DNA of 64,000 nucleotides from Candidatus Zhuqueibacterota bacterium (GCA_963169875.1 CAUJEL010000041.1:1-64000), one strand, 5' to 3'. Counted from the first letter of the stretch, positions 27,134 to 35,250 are shown. A program made the numbers and translations. The notes: generated from the sequence alone by a model not told the origin.

Positions 27134-29263
27134 ATGGCAACACGTGAGAGTTTTTTGCTGGTCCTCATCTTGTTTTTAAGTGTTCCGACATTGCAGAGCG
27201 CGGAATACCGTGTAAGTGACATCTGCTTCGCAAAAGAAAATCCTGAGCAGGATGCGTTGATTGTGTTTGTGCTTGAACCAGGAATGCGAGTTACTTCTCT
27301 ACGCGAAAACAGCAATTGGTTACTTGTCACAAGCCCAAAAAATAACAGATTAAGCGGCTGGGTTCAGAAAGAAGCGTTAATACGTACATCGAAAGAGACA
27401 GCAGTCAGCCATAAAACTGATTCAATTCAGGTTTTAACTTCGAATCCTCCCGGTTCTCCTGCAAAAACTGAAATTCAGAATCCCCGGCAATTTCACATCC
27501 GCCAGGCAAAAGAAATAGCTCAGAGAAGAATTATTATAGCCTCTGCAGTGATGGCTTTACTTGTATTGACATTACTGTTTATGGTTCGTTTAGTAATTCG
27601 AAACTTAAATGAAAATAAAATCTTACAGGCACAAAAGAAGCCGCATTATCCGCAGCCAACTGTTATTCATACAACGCCTCCAGAAACACAAATACAGCGG
27701 CCCGTAGCGCCCCCAGGTACCAGCTCCGGACCACCGGCCCCTGCAAAACCACCAGTTGAAAGCCCACAACCACCTACGGGTGCAGAGCCTATATCTCCAA
27801 AGCCGGAACCTGTCGTAAAAACTACACCTTCTCCGCAAGAAACACCAGGCCCAGTAAGCCCGACAATACCCAAAGTTGAAATCCCGAAACCGGCACCTAC
27901 GGGTAAAGCGCCTGTATCTCCAAAGCCGGAACCCAGAGTCACTACTCCCCCTCCTCCTGAGCCAGAAAAACCCACTATCGTAGATGGTATTGAGATAAAT
28001 GAGGACTTTCAGCGAGCGTTGGATTTAATGGAAAACAGCAATCATTGTCTCTTTATCACAGGCAAAGCCGGAACCGGCAAATCGACCTTGTTAAAGTTAT
28101 TCGTACAAGAAACCCAGAAAAAGGTAGCCTTGCTGGCGTATACTGGAATCGCGGCTTTAAACATAGGTGGCAGAACCATACACTCGTTTTTTAAATTTCC
28201 TCCGCACAAGATCACCGATGATGACATTAAAGATTCATACGAGAAATCACTGTATCAGTCTTTCGATGCCATAATTATTGATGAAATCTCAATGGTGCGA
28301 GCGGACATGCTTGATGCCATTGACAAGTTCTTGCGAAAAAACGGCCGTGATAGAACCAAAGCATTTGGTGGAATTCAGGTAATCTTTTTTGGCGATTTGT
28401 TTCAACTCCCACCGATCGCAAAAAAGGATGAGCTTGCTTATCTCGAGGATAATTTTGGGGGCGTCTATTTTTTCGACGCGCCTGTGATAAAGACTGTCAA
28501 GCCCGTAACGATTCAACTGCAAAAAGTATATCGTCAAAAAGACCAAAATTTCATCTACATTTTAGATGCGATACGAACGGGAAATCATAATCAATATATC
28601 CTTGACGCGTTGAACGAACGTCTTGATGGCAATTTTCAATCTGTTAATGACCAAGCCATCACCTTGACACCGAAAAATGCGAAAGCATTCGAAATAAATA
28701 AGGCCAAACTGGATGCCATTGACTCCAAGCAATTTATTTTTCGGGGTTTTCTTGAAGGCAAGTTTCCTGATGACAATCTGCCAACAGACATGGAATTACC
28801 ACTAAAAGCAGGTGCACAGGTCATGTTTGTCAAAAACGACTCGCAAAAACGCTGGGTTAATGGTACGCTCGGAAAAGTGATTGATCTATCAGAAAGAAGC
28901 ATCAAAGTACGTATTACAGCGAACGGCGGTGGAACTTTTGAAGTCTTGAAAGAAAAATGGGAGATATACGAACATAAATATGATCCGGAAACAAAGAAAA
29001 TCAAAATCAACGTTATTGGCAGCTTTAGCCAGATTCCTCTCAAACTTGCCTGGGCGATCACAATTAACAAGAGTCAGGGGCTTACTTTTGATCGAGTTAT
29101 AATTGATCTTGATACAGGCGCCTTTGCTTGTGGCCAAACTTATGTTGCTCTGAGTCGCTGTCGCTCCCTCGGCGGGATTATTCTGCGCAAAAGAGTGACT
29201 GATGGTGATATTCGCGTTGATCCAAGGGTTGTGCGGTTTATGGAAAATCCACACGCGGAGTAA
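27134..29263 (+). CDS. Membrane-anchored SH3-domain / Pif1-like helicase
   Basis: The domain order is unusual. A signal-like hydrophobic segment (5-22) is followed by an SH3b-like domain (about 24-88, 'GMRVTSLRENSNWLLV', 'LSGWVQKEAL'), a transmembrane helix (133-153), a Pro-rich linker (169-282) with an internal duplication of 'SPKPEP', and a full Pif1/RecD-type helicase. The helicase shows Walker A GKAGTGKS (310-317), IIIDEISM (about 379-386) and C-terminal 'INKSQGLTFDRV' with 'YVALSRC'. The predicted topology puts SH3b in the periplasm and the helicase in the cytoplasm. The gene follows the PLD gene by 51 bases and closes the rightward block. A sensor that couples the envelope to DNA unwinding is an inference. 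Confidence 0.75.
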   Translation: MATRESFLLVLILFLSVPTLQSAEYRVSDICFAKENPEQDALIVFVLEPGMRVTSLRENSNWLLVTSPKNNRLSGWVQKEALIRTSKETAVSHKTDSIQVLTSNPPGSPAKTEIQNPRQFHIRQAKEIAQRRIIIASAVMALLVLTLLFMVRLVIRNLNENKILQAQKKPHYPQPTVIHTTPPETQIQRPVAPPGTSSGPPAPAKPPVESPQPPTGAEPISPKPEPVVKTTPSPQETPGPVSPTIPKVEIPKPAPTGKAPVSPKPEPRVTTPPPPEPEKPTIVDGIEINEDFQRALDLMENSNHCLFITGKAGTGKSTLLKLFVQETQKKVALLAYTGIAALNIGGRTIHSFFKFPPHKITDDDIKDSYEKSLYQSFDAIIIDEISMVRADMLDAIDKFLRKNGRDRTKAFGGIQVIFFGDLFQLPPIAKKDELAYLEDNFGGVYFFDAPVIKTVKPVTIQLQKVYRQKDQNFIYILDAIRTGNHNQYILDALNERLDGNFQSVNDQAITLTPKNAKAFEINKAKLDAIDSKQFIFRGFLEGKFPDDNLPTDMELPLKAGAQVMFVKNDSQKRWVNGTLGKVIDLSERSIKVRITANGGGTFEVLKEKWEIYEHKYDPETKKIKINVIGSFSQIPLKLAWAITINKSQGLTFDRVIIDLDTGAFACGQTYVALSRCRSLGGIILRKRVTDGDIRVDPRVVRFMENPHAE

Positions 29264-29376
29264 TATTAACATCTTTGGTGCAAAATGAGTAGAATGTATT
29301 AAAGAATCGGTTGTACTTATTCTGCCCAACTTTTATACTTGATGGACTGGTGGAAAACTATTTAGATGTGTAAGCA

Positions 29377-30405
29377 CTATTTGAGTAGAGTGAGCTTCTT
29401 TGTCTGATAAACTTGTCCATTAATTTGGATGCGATATAAGTAGATTCCGCTCGGAAAATCAGCAGCATCCCATTGCCGAGAATGGCTGCCAGCAGACAGA
29501 TTCCCTGAAATCAGTACAGCTACCTCTCTCCCAGTGCGATCCAATATTTGCAGTGACACAAAAGATTTGCGAGGCAAAGTGAACGAAATATTGGTAACTG
29601 GATTGAAGGGATTAGGATAATTTTGTAGAAGAGTATAACTATTATCCTGATGCAGTAACTCTCTTTCAATATTGGTGGGATAACCTTTGTTCCATGTTTC
29701 GCCGGCATCATAAGAGAAATATGTTTCAGACGGTTGATATTCGATAGCGAAGGATATTGTATCTCCGTTTACTTTTAGGGACCTTTGGTCTATTTGCTTG
29801 TTCATATCAAAAATCTCTTTGTATCCCGTTTGGTTTATCCTTCCTAGCTTGGCCGAAAAATGCGCAAAAAGTAATATGAATGAGGGAGACCTATAACCCC
29901 ATGGCACGTCATCTATTATATACCATTCGTCTCTCATCGCAATGCGGTGCCATGACACACCATAATCTAATGAATACCACGCGTCTTCTTTTTGAAGAGA
30001 AGAATGCATCTTTGCAGGAGCTGCTACAATATTCCTGGTTGCATATAAGGGATAAACTTCCGCTATGAGCGAGTCATCAAGTGATGAACGAGTTTTCAGG
30101 CCATCGGTATATAGAGACCACGCTTCACCATGATTTGTTGACCTTAGAACCCCGCCGAAAACCCCACCGGCATAAATCGTGTCTTTTAAATTCGTGGTTA
30201 TTGAATTTACATAAACGTCTCCAGTGGGAATCGTTAATTTCTGCCAGTTAACATTGTCTGAAGTACGGTAAATCCCCGCTGAGGTTGCTGCATATTTATA
30301 GCCTAAAGAATCAACGCATGTGCTGCGCACTTTAAGACCAGTAGGGATCGGTTGTGACTGGCATGCTATCGCATAGAATAGAACCAAGATTAGGAATTTT
30401 CTCAA
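29377..30405 (-). CDS. Secreted BNR-repeat protein with C-terminal sorting domain
   Basis: The start is set at TTG 30405, which has GGGGAGG upstream; the longer frame from 30447 would put charged residues before the signal peptide. A signal sequence (about 1-20, ending near 'AIAC') may be lipidated. Residues ~30-110 hold BNR/photosystem-like repeats ('GVLRSTNHGEAWS'). The C-terminus carries 'YPNPFNPVTNISF' and 'GIYLYRIQ', a Por/type 9-like sorting domain that identifies the FCB lineage. It is convergent with the helicase gene and probably marks the edge of the defence block. Lipobox and sorting domain together are unusual, so the lipobox may be fortuitous. Confidence 0.75.
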   Translation of the reverse strand: MRKFLILVLFYAIACQSQPIPTGLKVRSTCVDSLGYKYAATSAGIYRTSDNVNWQKLTIPTGDVYVNSITTNLKDTIYAGGVFGGVLRSTNHGEAWSLYTDGLKTRSSLDDSLIAEVYPLYATRNIVAAPAKMHSSLQKEDAWYSLDYGVSWHRIAMRDEWYIIDDVPWGYRSPSFILLFAHFSAKLGRINQTGYKEIFDMNKQIDQRSLKVNGDTISFAIEYQPSETYFSYDAGETWNKGYPTNIERELLHQDNSYTLLQNYPNPFNPVTNISFTLPRKSFVSLQILDRTGREVAVLISGNLSAGSHSRQWDAADFPSGIYLYRIQINGQVYQTKKLTLLK

Positions 30406-31010
30406 GGTTTCCTCCCCTAATATTTTGTTATTATCTTGATTTGACAATTGGTTCCATCATTTGACATGTCTGCAACGCAATGTTTTTCAACTTATAAATG
30501 TCTAGTGGCTAAATTACCATTATCAAATCATTTTAACAAAGACGAATCATTATTACAAGTGAAATCGTAAAATGATCGACTCTGTGATATTGCATTCCTA
30601 GAGTACGTATGTCGTAAATATTTTAGCGAATTGCTTGCAGGAAGCTTTGCCAGTCTTTGATATTTTCTATTATTTTCGATGGTTTTGATTTTTCGTGATT
30701 TTTATAAAATACTTTATCATTTGCCGCAACAGAATACATCTGCTGTAAATGTGCAATAAAAATAGGACTCAGGAGTTCGCCACGCTCCAACGCGATATTG
30801 ATCAATGATGTGGATGTATGTGCTTCGCTCGAGATGACAGTCCGGTGTTAAATATTCTTCTTCACGGAGTATCATCTTATATTTGCACCTTGCCTCCTGT
30901 CACTGTCACAATTAAAAATCATGTAATCATTTGTAAAACGGTCCCAATTTGTACTTGCACTTCTCTTTCAACTAAAATTATTAATTTCTAACCATTTGAA
31001 GATTGAAATA
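30406..31010. other. Gene-poor island edge
   Basis: AT-rich DNA between the BNR-repeat gene and the terminator near tRNA-Asp. Apart from a small leftward frame (next entry) I see no gene, RNA or strong repeat. Weak TTTGACA-like strings just upstream of the BNR-repeat gene could be its promoter. Confidence 0.5.
30623..30805 (-). CDS. Small hypothetical protein or 3' gene fragment
   Basis: The frame encodes about 60 residues from a TTG codon; the same frame stays open upstream to a stop near 30848 and would add ~14 residues. The sequence ('ALERGELLSPIFIAHLQQMY') looks protein-like rather than random, but I cannot name a family. It has no clear ribosome site and may be the remnant of a longer gene lost when the island edge decayed. 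Confidence 0.3.
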   Translation of the reverse strand: MINIALERGELLSPIFIAHLQQMYSVAANDKVFYKNHEKSKPSKIIENIKDWQSFLQAIR

Positions 31011-31048
31011 AAAAAAGCCTTTACAAATTTCTCTGTAAAGGCTTTTGT
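31011..31048. terminator. Strong bidirectional terminator
   Basis: A perfect 13-bp stem pairs AAAAGCCTTTACA (31013-31025) with TGTAAAGGCTTTT (31034-31046) around an eight-base loop. It ends in T-runs on both strands. It isolates the leftward tRNA transcript from the island. Confidence 0.85.
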
Positions 31049-31049
31049 G

Positions 31050-31093
31050 TTTGTGCCATATTTGTGTCAAAAAGAGAAACAAAATGGTACAAA
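31050..31093. repeat. Inverted repeat next to tRNA-Asp, possible recombinase site
   Basis: TTTGTGCCATATTTGT (31050-31065) faces ACAAAATGGTACAAA (31079-31093), an imperfect inverted repeat with a 13-base centre. It lies about 60 bases beyond the tRNA-Asp 3' end, on the island side. The size and spacing resemble a tyrosine-recombinase core site, but no integrase gene is present in the window. Confidence 0.4.
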
Positions 31094-31155
31094 TTCGTGC
31101 AAATTGACAGCCTGAGATGTTTCTTGTAAATGATTATTTTTGCTGTTTTTGCTTG

Positions 31156-31229
31156 CGGGGCCGACGGGGCTCGAACCCGCGACCTCTGGCTTGACAGGCC
31201 AGTGTGCTAACCAGCTGCACCACGACCCC
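31156..31229 (-). tRNA. tRNA-Asp (GTC)
   Basis: The acceptor stem pairs GGGGTCG (31229-31223) with CGGCCCC, including one G-U pair, followed by G73 as expected for tRNA-Asp. The anticodon loop reads CTGTCAA, giving anticodon GTC, and the T arm has GGTTCGAGCC. CCA is not encoded. The 3' end faces the island, the typical orientation when a tRNA serves as an integration site. Confidence 0.95.
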
Positions 31230-31238
31230 AATATTTTA

Positions 31239-31264
31239 CCACCTGAAGGTGGAACTACGAACAA
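31239..31264. repeat. REP-like hairpin between the tRNA genes
   Basis: CCACC-TGAA-GGTGG followed by AACTACGAACAA is a variant of the hairpin-plus-AACTACGAACG element found at 34227, 34396 and 61407. Confidence 0.6.
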
Positions 31265-31269
31265 CCTTG

Positions 31270-31344
31270 TGGGCAGTACTGGGTTCGAACCAGTGACCTC
31301 CTGCTTGTAAGGCAGGCGCTCTAAACCTGCTGAGCTAACCGCCC
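31270..31344 (-). tRNA. tRNA-Val (TAC)
   Basis: The acceptor stem pairs GGGCGGT (31344-31338) with ACTGCCC, followed by A73. The D arm begins TAGCTCAG, the anticodon loop reads CTTACAA (anticodon TAC), and the T arm has GGTTCGAACCC. CCA is not encoded. It lies 40 bases upstream of tRNA-Asp and is probably co-transcribed with it. Confidence 0.95.
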
Positions 31345-31412
31345 AGTTTCTTTTTTCCAGCAGGATTGGCAACTCGTATCGCCAAAACCAGTCGAGCCCA
31401 ACTGCAAAAAAC

Positions 31413-31664
31413 CTATTCGCTCTTTTGCTGCCTGGGCTTCCAGAATAATGCCCACGGTACCAAAACACAGTAACCCACTATGAGCAGAAGCGGCGCCAGT
31501 GTCAAGGTCATGAATCCATTCACCGGCGGCTGCGCCAGCGCAACGTACCCCAAGATCAAGACCAGTAACGCCAATCCAAAAATCCGGTAATTGGTGGCCT
31601 GGAATCCAAACATGTCCTTTTCACCGGACTGTTTCTTGAGTATTTTATTGCGCTTTTCTTTCAT
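31413..31664 (-). CDS. Small two-helix membrane protein (DUF3098-like)
   Basis: The 83-residue protein has a Lys-rich N-terminus and two hydrophobic segments (about 28-45 and 52-73) joined by a short 'QPPVNGFMTLTLAP' turn. This pattern resembles DUF3098 proteins of FCB bacteria, whose function is unknown. The start is uncertain: ATG at 31613 has GGTGAAAAGGA just upstream and would give 66 residues. It lies directly upstream of the tRNA pair on the same strand. Confidence 0.6.
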   Translation of the reverse strand: MKEKRNKILKKQSGEKDMFGFQATNYRIFGLALLVLILGYVALAQPPVNGFMTLTLAPLLLIVGYCVLVPWALFWKPRQQKSE

Positions 31665-31717
31665 AGCAGAAAAATATACATAAATTTCTTTTCACAGTCA
31701 AGCAATTTTTCTGAGGG

Positions 31718-31746
31718 TTGCTTTTCCCCCGAAAATTACGTATCTT
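31718..31746 (+). promoter_or_regulatory. Promoter of the glycosylasparaginase gene
   Basis: TTGCTT (31718-31723), 17 bases, TATCTT (31741-31746). The ATG lies 44 bases after the -10 box. The same -10 and spacing recur upstream of pheA and ksgA. Confidence 0.5.
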
Positions 31747-31789
31747 CTTTTCATGTGAATCTGATGGGACCCGCTTGACAGGAGATGCT

Positions 31790-32800
31790 ATGAATGAACA
31801 ATGGTCTCGCCGCGATTTGTTGCGACTCGGTGCTCTCACCGCTTTGACCGCTCCGGTTATAGCTCACGGCCGCTCATCTCAGATAGGTCCGGCTGCCACA
31901 ATCATCTGCAGCCGCGGCGAAGCCTGGGGACGCAAAGTCCTGGAACCCGCCTGGCAAACCTGGCTCTCTTCCGGCAGCATGCTGGATGCCGTCGAAAAAG
32001 GCGCCAATGTGGTTGAATTGGATCCCGAGGACACCAGTGTTGGTTACGGCGGTCTGCCCAATGAGGATGGCGTGGTGGAGCTGGATGCCTCAATCATGGC
32101 CGGACCGTTTCATCAATGCGGCTCGGTGGCAAGTCTGCAGAGCATCAAAACGCCATGCTCGGTGGCGCGGCTGGTAATGGAACGGACCGATCATATCATG
32201 CTGGTGGGCGAAGGCGCCAAACAGTTCGCCTTGGCGCATGGGTTCAAAGAGGAAAATCTTTTGACAGACAAGGCGCGTGAAGCGTGGCTGAAATGGAAAG
32301 CGGGCCTAAGTACCAATGACGACTGGCTGCCTGCGGGCGAGAAACCGGTGCAGCGGCCGACCGGTACCATCAACGTCCTCGGTGTAGATGACCTCGGCGA
32401 TCTCTTTGGCATCACCACCACCAGCGGACTGGCTTATAAAATTCCCGGGCGCGTCGGAGATTCACCGATCATCGGCGCCGGTTTGTATCTGGACAATGAA
32501 ATTGGCGCGGCGGGCGCGACCGGCAGGGGGGAAGAGGTGATCCGTACCTGCGGCAGTTTTTACACGGTGTCCAGGATGGCGCAGGGAATGTCGCCGCAGG
32601 CCGCGTGCGAAGCGGCGTGCCGCCGCATCATCGAAATCAATCGCGGCGTAGTGGATTTCAATGTCAAGGTGATCGCCCTGAACAAGGCCGGCGAGGTGGG
32701 ATGCGCGCAGCTGCAGGGCAGGGCCGGCACCCATGTTTCGTTCATCAATGGGAAGGGATTCACTGCGCTGGAAGGCGCGATCCAGATGGCGAAAAAATGA
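31790..32800 (+). CDS. Tat-exported glycosylasparaginase / isoaspartyl peptidase family
   Basis: AGGAG lies just upstream of ATG 31790; the longer open frame starts inside the promoter. Residues 6-26 ('SRRDLLRLGALTALTAPVIA') form a twin-arginine signal, so the enzyme folds in the cytoplasm before export. It belongs to the Ntn-hydrolase family that cleaves the GlcNAc-Asn bond. The predicted autocleavage exposes Thr193 in 'TGTINVLGVD', and substrate-side motifs 'GITTTSGL' and 'GAAGATGRGEEVIR' follow. At 336 residues it is normal length. The likely role is degrading extracellular N-linked glycopeptides. Confidence 0.9.
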   Translation: MNEQWSRRDLLRLGALTALTAPVIAHGRSSQIGPAATIICSRGEAWGRKVLEPAWQTWLSSGSMLDAVEKGANVVELDPEDTSVGYGGLPNEDGVVELDASIMAGPFHQCGSVASLQSIKTPCSVARLVMERTDHIMLVGEGAKQFALAHGFKEENLLTDKAREAWLKWKAGLSTNDDWLPAGEKPVQRPTGTINVLGVDDLGDLFGITTTSGLAYKIPGRVGDSPIIGAGLYLDNEIGAAGATGRGEEVIRTCGSFYTVSRMAQGMSPQAACEAACRRIIEINRGVVDFNVKVIALNKAGEVGCAQLQGRAGTHVSFINGKGFTALEGAIQMAKK

Positions 32801-32824
32801 AGTTTGGAGACACGACACGTTGCG

Positions 32825-33000
32825 AGGTGTGTCCCACCAAAATCAGGTGGAGCCCATCGTAGGCATCAGAAGACACAAGAAGCATTCAGAGGTGTGACCC
32901 ACCAAAAACAGGTGGAGCCCACCGAAAGCCTCACGGCATGCCGTATCCTGCAAGCACTGCTAGGTGTGCCCCACTAGAAACAGGTGGAGCCCACCGTCGG
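32825..33000. repeat. Three copies of a CCACC/GGTGG hairpin element
   Basis: An element of about 35 bp beginning AGGTGTG starts at 32825, 32890 and 32962. Each copy has CCCACC, a short A-rich loop, and CAGGTGGAGCCCA, and can fold into one hairpin. The spacing is 65 and 72 bases. They fill the 358-base gap between the asparaginase gene and selD, which otherwise holds no gene. Confidence 0.7.
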
Positions 33001-33158
33001 CCTCTTGAGAGGCCTCCTACAGGAGTGTTTTGGGATTTGATTGTAGGAGCGCTCTCCAGAGCGCGACCAGTCGGCCTCAAAAGAGACAGCCGACAACAGT
33101 GGAATTTTTATACTAAGGGATTTGCAGAGAACCGTTTCACATCAAAACAGGATTTTTA

Positions 33159-34208
33159 ATGACTGACCGTCCTTACAAGCGCTTGACCGAAACAGTCAAG
33201 TGCGCGGGGTGAGCCTCCAAACTGGCGCCAAGCGAATTGGCCGCGGCTTTGGAAAAGCTGCCTAAACTCAACGACCCCCGCGTTCTCGTGGGATATAATA
33301 CCGCCGACGATGCCGGCGTCATCAAGGTGAATGACGAACTGGCCCTGGTGCAGACCGTCGATTTTTTCACGCCCATCGTCGACGATCCTTACACCTACGG
33401 TCAGATCGCCGCGGCCAACGCCCTCAGCGATGTTTATGCCATGGGCGGGACGCCCTTCAGTGCGCTGAATATCGTCGGATTTCCCAAGGACTTGTTTCCG
33501 CTGGAGGTGCTCGCCGCCATTTTGAAGGGCGGGCAGGACAAGGCGTCCGAAGCGGGCGTGCCCATCCTCGGCGGGCATACCATCAGTGATCAGGAGCTGA
33601 AGTATGGCATGGCTGTGACGGGATTGGTGCATCCACAGCGCATCCTCACCAATGCCGGTGCGCACCCCGGTGATGCTCTGGTGCTGACTAAACCTATTGG
33701 CACAGGCACGATTACTACCGCGCTGAAAGTTGGCAAGGGTACTGCGGAGATGGAAAAAAGGGTATGCACCTGGATGGCGCTGCTGAACAAGGGGGCGGCT
33801 GAAGCTTGTATACGTGTGGGTGTGCACGCGGTGACGGATATCACCGGTTTCGGTTTGCTGGGACATGCGCTGGAGATGGCTGAAGCCAGCGGCGTTGGTT
33901 TGCTGCTGCGCTTTGCGGATATTCCTTTCATGGAGGACGCCCGGCAGACGACGGTTGCTGGATTTATCCCAGGCGGCACACGCGCGAATTTGCTGCACGT
34001 GCAGCCGCAGGTCGATTTCCCGGCGCAGATGGAGCACGACGACAAGCTATTATTGAATGATCCGCAGACGTCGGGCGGATTGCTGATTGCCGTTGCCTCT
34101 GATAAACTTGATGAACTGCTGCGAGTCGGAAATGAGTCGGGTGTGTTTATGAAGGTGATTGGAGAGGTTATGGCAGCAGGGATTGGGCGGATACGAGTAG
34201 TGGGGTGA
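33159..34208 (+). CDS. selD: Selenide, water dikinase, a selenoprotein (UGA = Sec18)
   Basis: SelD makes selenophosphate from selenide and ATP. The true start is ATG 33159, with AGGA seven bases upstream. Codon 18 (33210-33212) is TGA, in 'KCAGUASKLAP', exactly where SelD proteins have catalytic Cys or Sec, followed by the conserved Lys21. Downstream 'GYNTADDAGV' and 'VDFFTPIVDDPYTYGQIAAANALSDVYAMGG' (given in two parts in family alignments) are unmistakable SelD. Reading through TGA gives 349 residues, the normal length; starting after it would remove the catalytic loop. The organism must therefore have selA, selB and selC elsewhere. Confidence 0.93.
33210..33253 (+). promoter_or_regulatory. 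Bacterial SECIS hairpin in selD
   Basis: Directly after the TGA an outer stem TCCAAA/TTTGGA (33216-33221, 33248-33253) encloses an apical stem GCCAA/TTGGC (33227-33231, 33237-33241) with loop GCGAA. The loop starts 20 bases after the UGA and begins with G, as bacterial SelB-binding SECIS elements do. Confidence 0.7.
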
Positions 34209-34226
34209 GTTATTGATGCTAATTCT

Positions 34227-34421
34227 GCCGGCTAAAGCCGGAACTACGAACGCTTGCTGTTCAAGATGTGACTTGAAATGTCAGATTCATTGCGATTTTA
34301 GCCCCCTCACCCTGGCCCTCTCCCGCCAGGGGAGAGGGAATTGTCTATGACAAATCCATCGCGAATGTTGGCTCTTAGCGTATGACGATATTCCTGCCGG
34401 CTAAAGCCGGAACTACGAACG
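34227..34421. repeat. REP-like composite element, two hairpin copies
   Basis: GCCGGCTAAAGCCGGAAC continuing with TACGAACG occurs at 34227-34252 and 34396-34421. Between them (34302-34341) is CCCTCACCCTGGCCCTCTC facing GGGGAGAGGG, a second palindromic family. The same order (hairpin, TTGCTGTT, then the CCCTC/GAGGG palindrome) recurs at 61407-61532. This ~300-base gap holds no gene. Confidence 0.75.
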
Positions 34422-34506
34422 ATAAGCGTAACCAGCAAAGCGGTGGTTGGGAAAGGACGGGCAAGCTGCGTCTGGTTAACGCATTGGTTGGGCTATCGAT
34501 ATAGAA

Positions 34507-34953
34507 TTACTCGGCACCAAGCGCCTCCAAATCTGCTAAATCTTTTTTCCTTCCCGAGGCTTTTTTGTTTTGGATAAATTCCGAACGTCCGATATATTTT
34601 ACAGGTACATCTCCATAATATCCATCTACACTCCCATTAAAAGCTGTTTTCCAATCAACCCCACTGATTGATGTAATAATATCGATGCGCACTGGAGATA
34701 CGCCGAGCTGAACAACCTTATCCTCGCTCACAAAATCCGATACATCAAGGCCAATTGAACCAAACCCAAAATCCGTGAGAGCTTTTATTATTTTGTTTGC
34801 ATTTTCTTTGTCAGGTTTAACATAAACATCAATGTCCCCAGTGTATCTTGGAACACCATGGAATGCTAATGCATAAGAGCCAACAATTAGATATTGAACT
34901 TTATGTGCGTTGAAGAACTCGAACAACTCTCTGAAGTCTGTTTGAATTTCCAT
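34507..34953 (-). CDS. MNT-type nucleotidyltransferase
   Basis: The 148-residue protein has the minimal nucleotidyltransferase signature 'VGSYALAFHG' with 'TGDIDVYV' (G-S then D-x-D, about residues 24-43), and a third acidic position in 'RIDIIT'. Such enzymes often act as antitoxins or modify tRNA or a partner protein. Its 5' end overlaps the small upstream gene by 53 bases, a recurring pairing in bacterial genomes. Target and partner role are unknown. Confidence 0.75.
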   Translation of the reverse strand: MEIQTDFRELFEFFNAHKVQYLIVGSYALAFHGVPRYTGDIDVYVKPDKENANKIIKALTDFGFGSIGLDVSDFVSEDKVVQLGVSPVRIDIITSISGVDWKTAFNGSVDGYYGDVPVKYIGRSEFIQNKKASGRKKDLADLEALGAE

Positions 34954-35083
34954 GATATTGCCTTCTCAAATGTTCAACAGCTTCTATCCTTTCGGATCTT
35001 GATTTTGATTCCCAAAATAGCAAATTTTCTTGTATTTCATTGTGTACAGATAGTTGTGATTTTTTTACTATTTTTTTAATCAT
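34901..35083 (-). CDS. Small partner of the nucleotidyltransferase
   Basis: The start is chosen at ATG 35083, giving 60 residues; an upstream frame to 35137 runs into poorly conserved sequence. The 'SRSERIEAVEHLRRQYHG' core with a following 'LQRVVRVLQR' helix is typical of small proteins encoded before MNT nucleotidyltransferases. The 3' end overlaps that gene by 53 bases. It may be the regulated partner or an antitoxin-like component; no catalytic motif is visible. Confidence 0.65.
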   Translation of the reverse strand: MIKKIVKKSQLSVHNEIQENLLFWESKSRSERIEAVEHLRRQYHGNSNRLQRVVRVLQRT

Positions 35084-35225
35084 AAAATATTCCTTCTGTT
35101 TGCCAAACGACAGGCCGCTCACCCGCGGATCTCGCAAACGTATATCAATATTATAAAAAATGAATCGAATGTCAAGAGGTATGATGTTTACTGTTTGAGC
35201 AGGGACTGGAATTGGCGAAGTTCAA

Positions 35226-35250
35226 TGGTGGGCTAACGCCCACCCTACGG
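35226..35250. repeat. REP-like hairpin GGTGGGC-TAAC-GCCCACC
   Basis: A perfect 7-bp stem with a four-base loop followed by CTACGG, just downstream of the antiporter gene. It may serve as its transcript end, although no T-run follows. Confidence 0.5.

Noticed and set aside
31067-31468. Open frame of 133 codons on the minus strand
   Set aside because: It runs through both tRNA genes and the small membrane-protein gene.
33210-33212. A frameshift or nonsense mutation in selD
   Set aside because: The frame continues unchanged, the stop is TGA at the catalytic position, and a SECIS-like hairpin follows, which fits selenocysteine.
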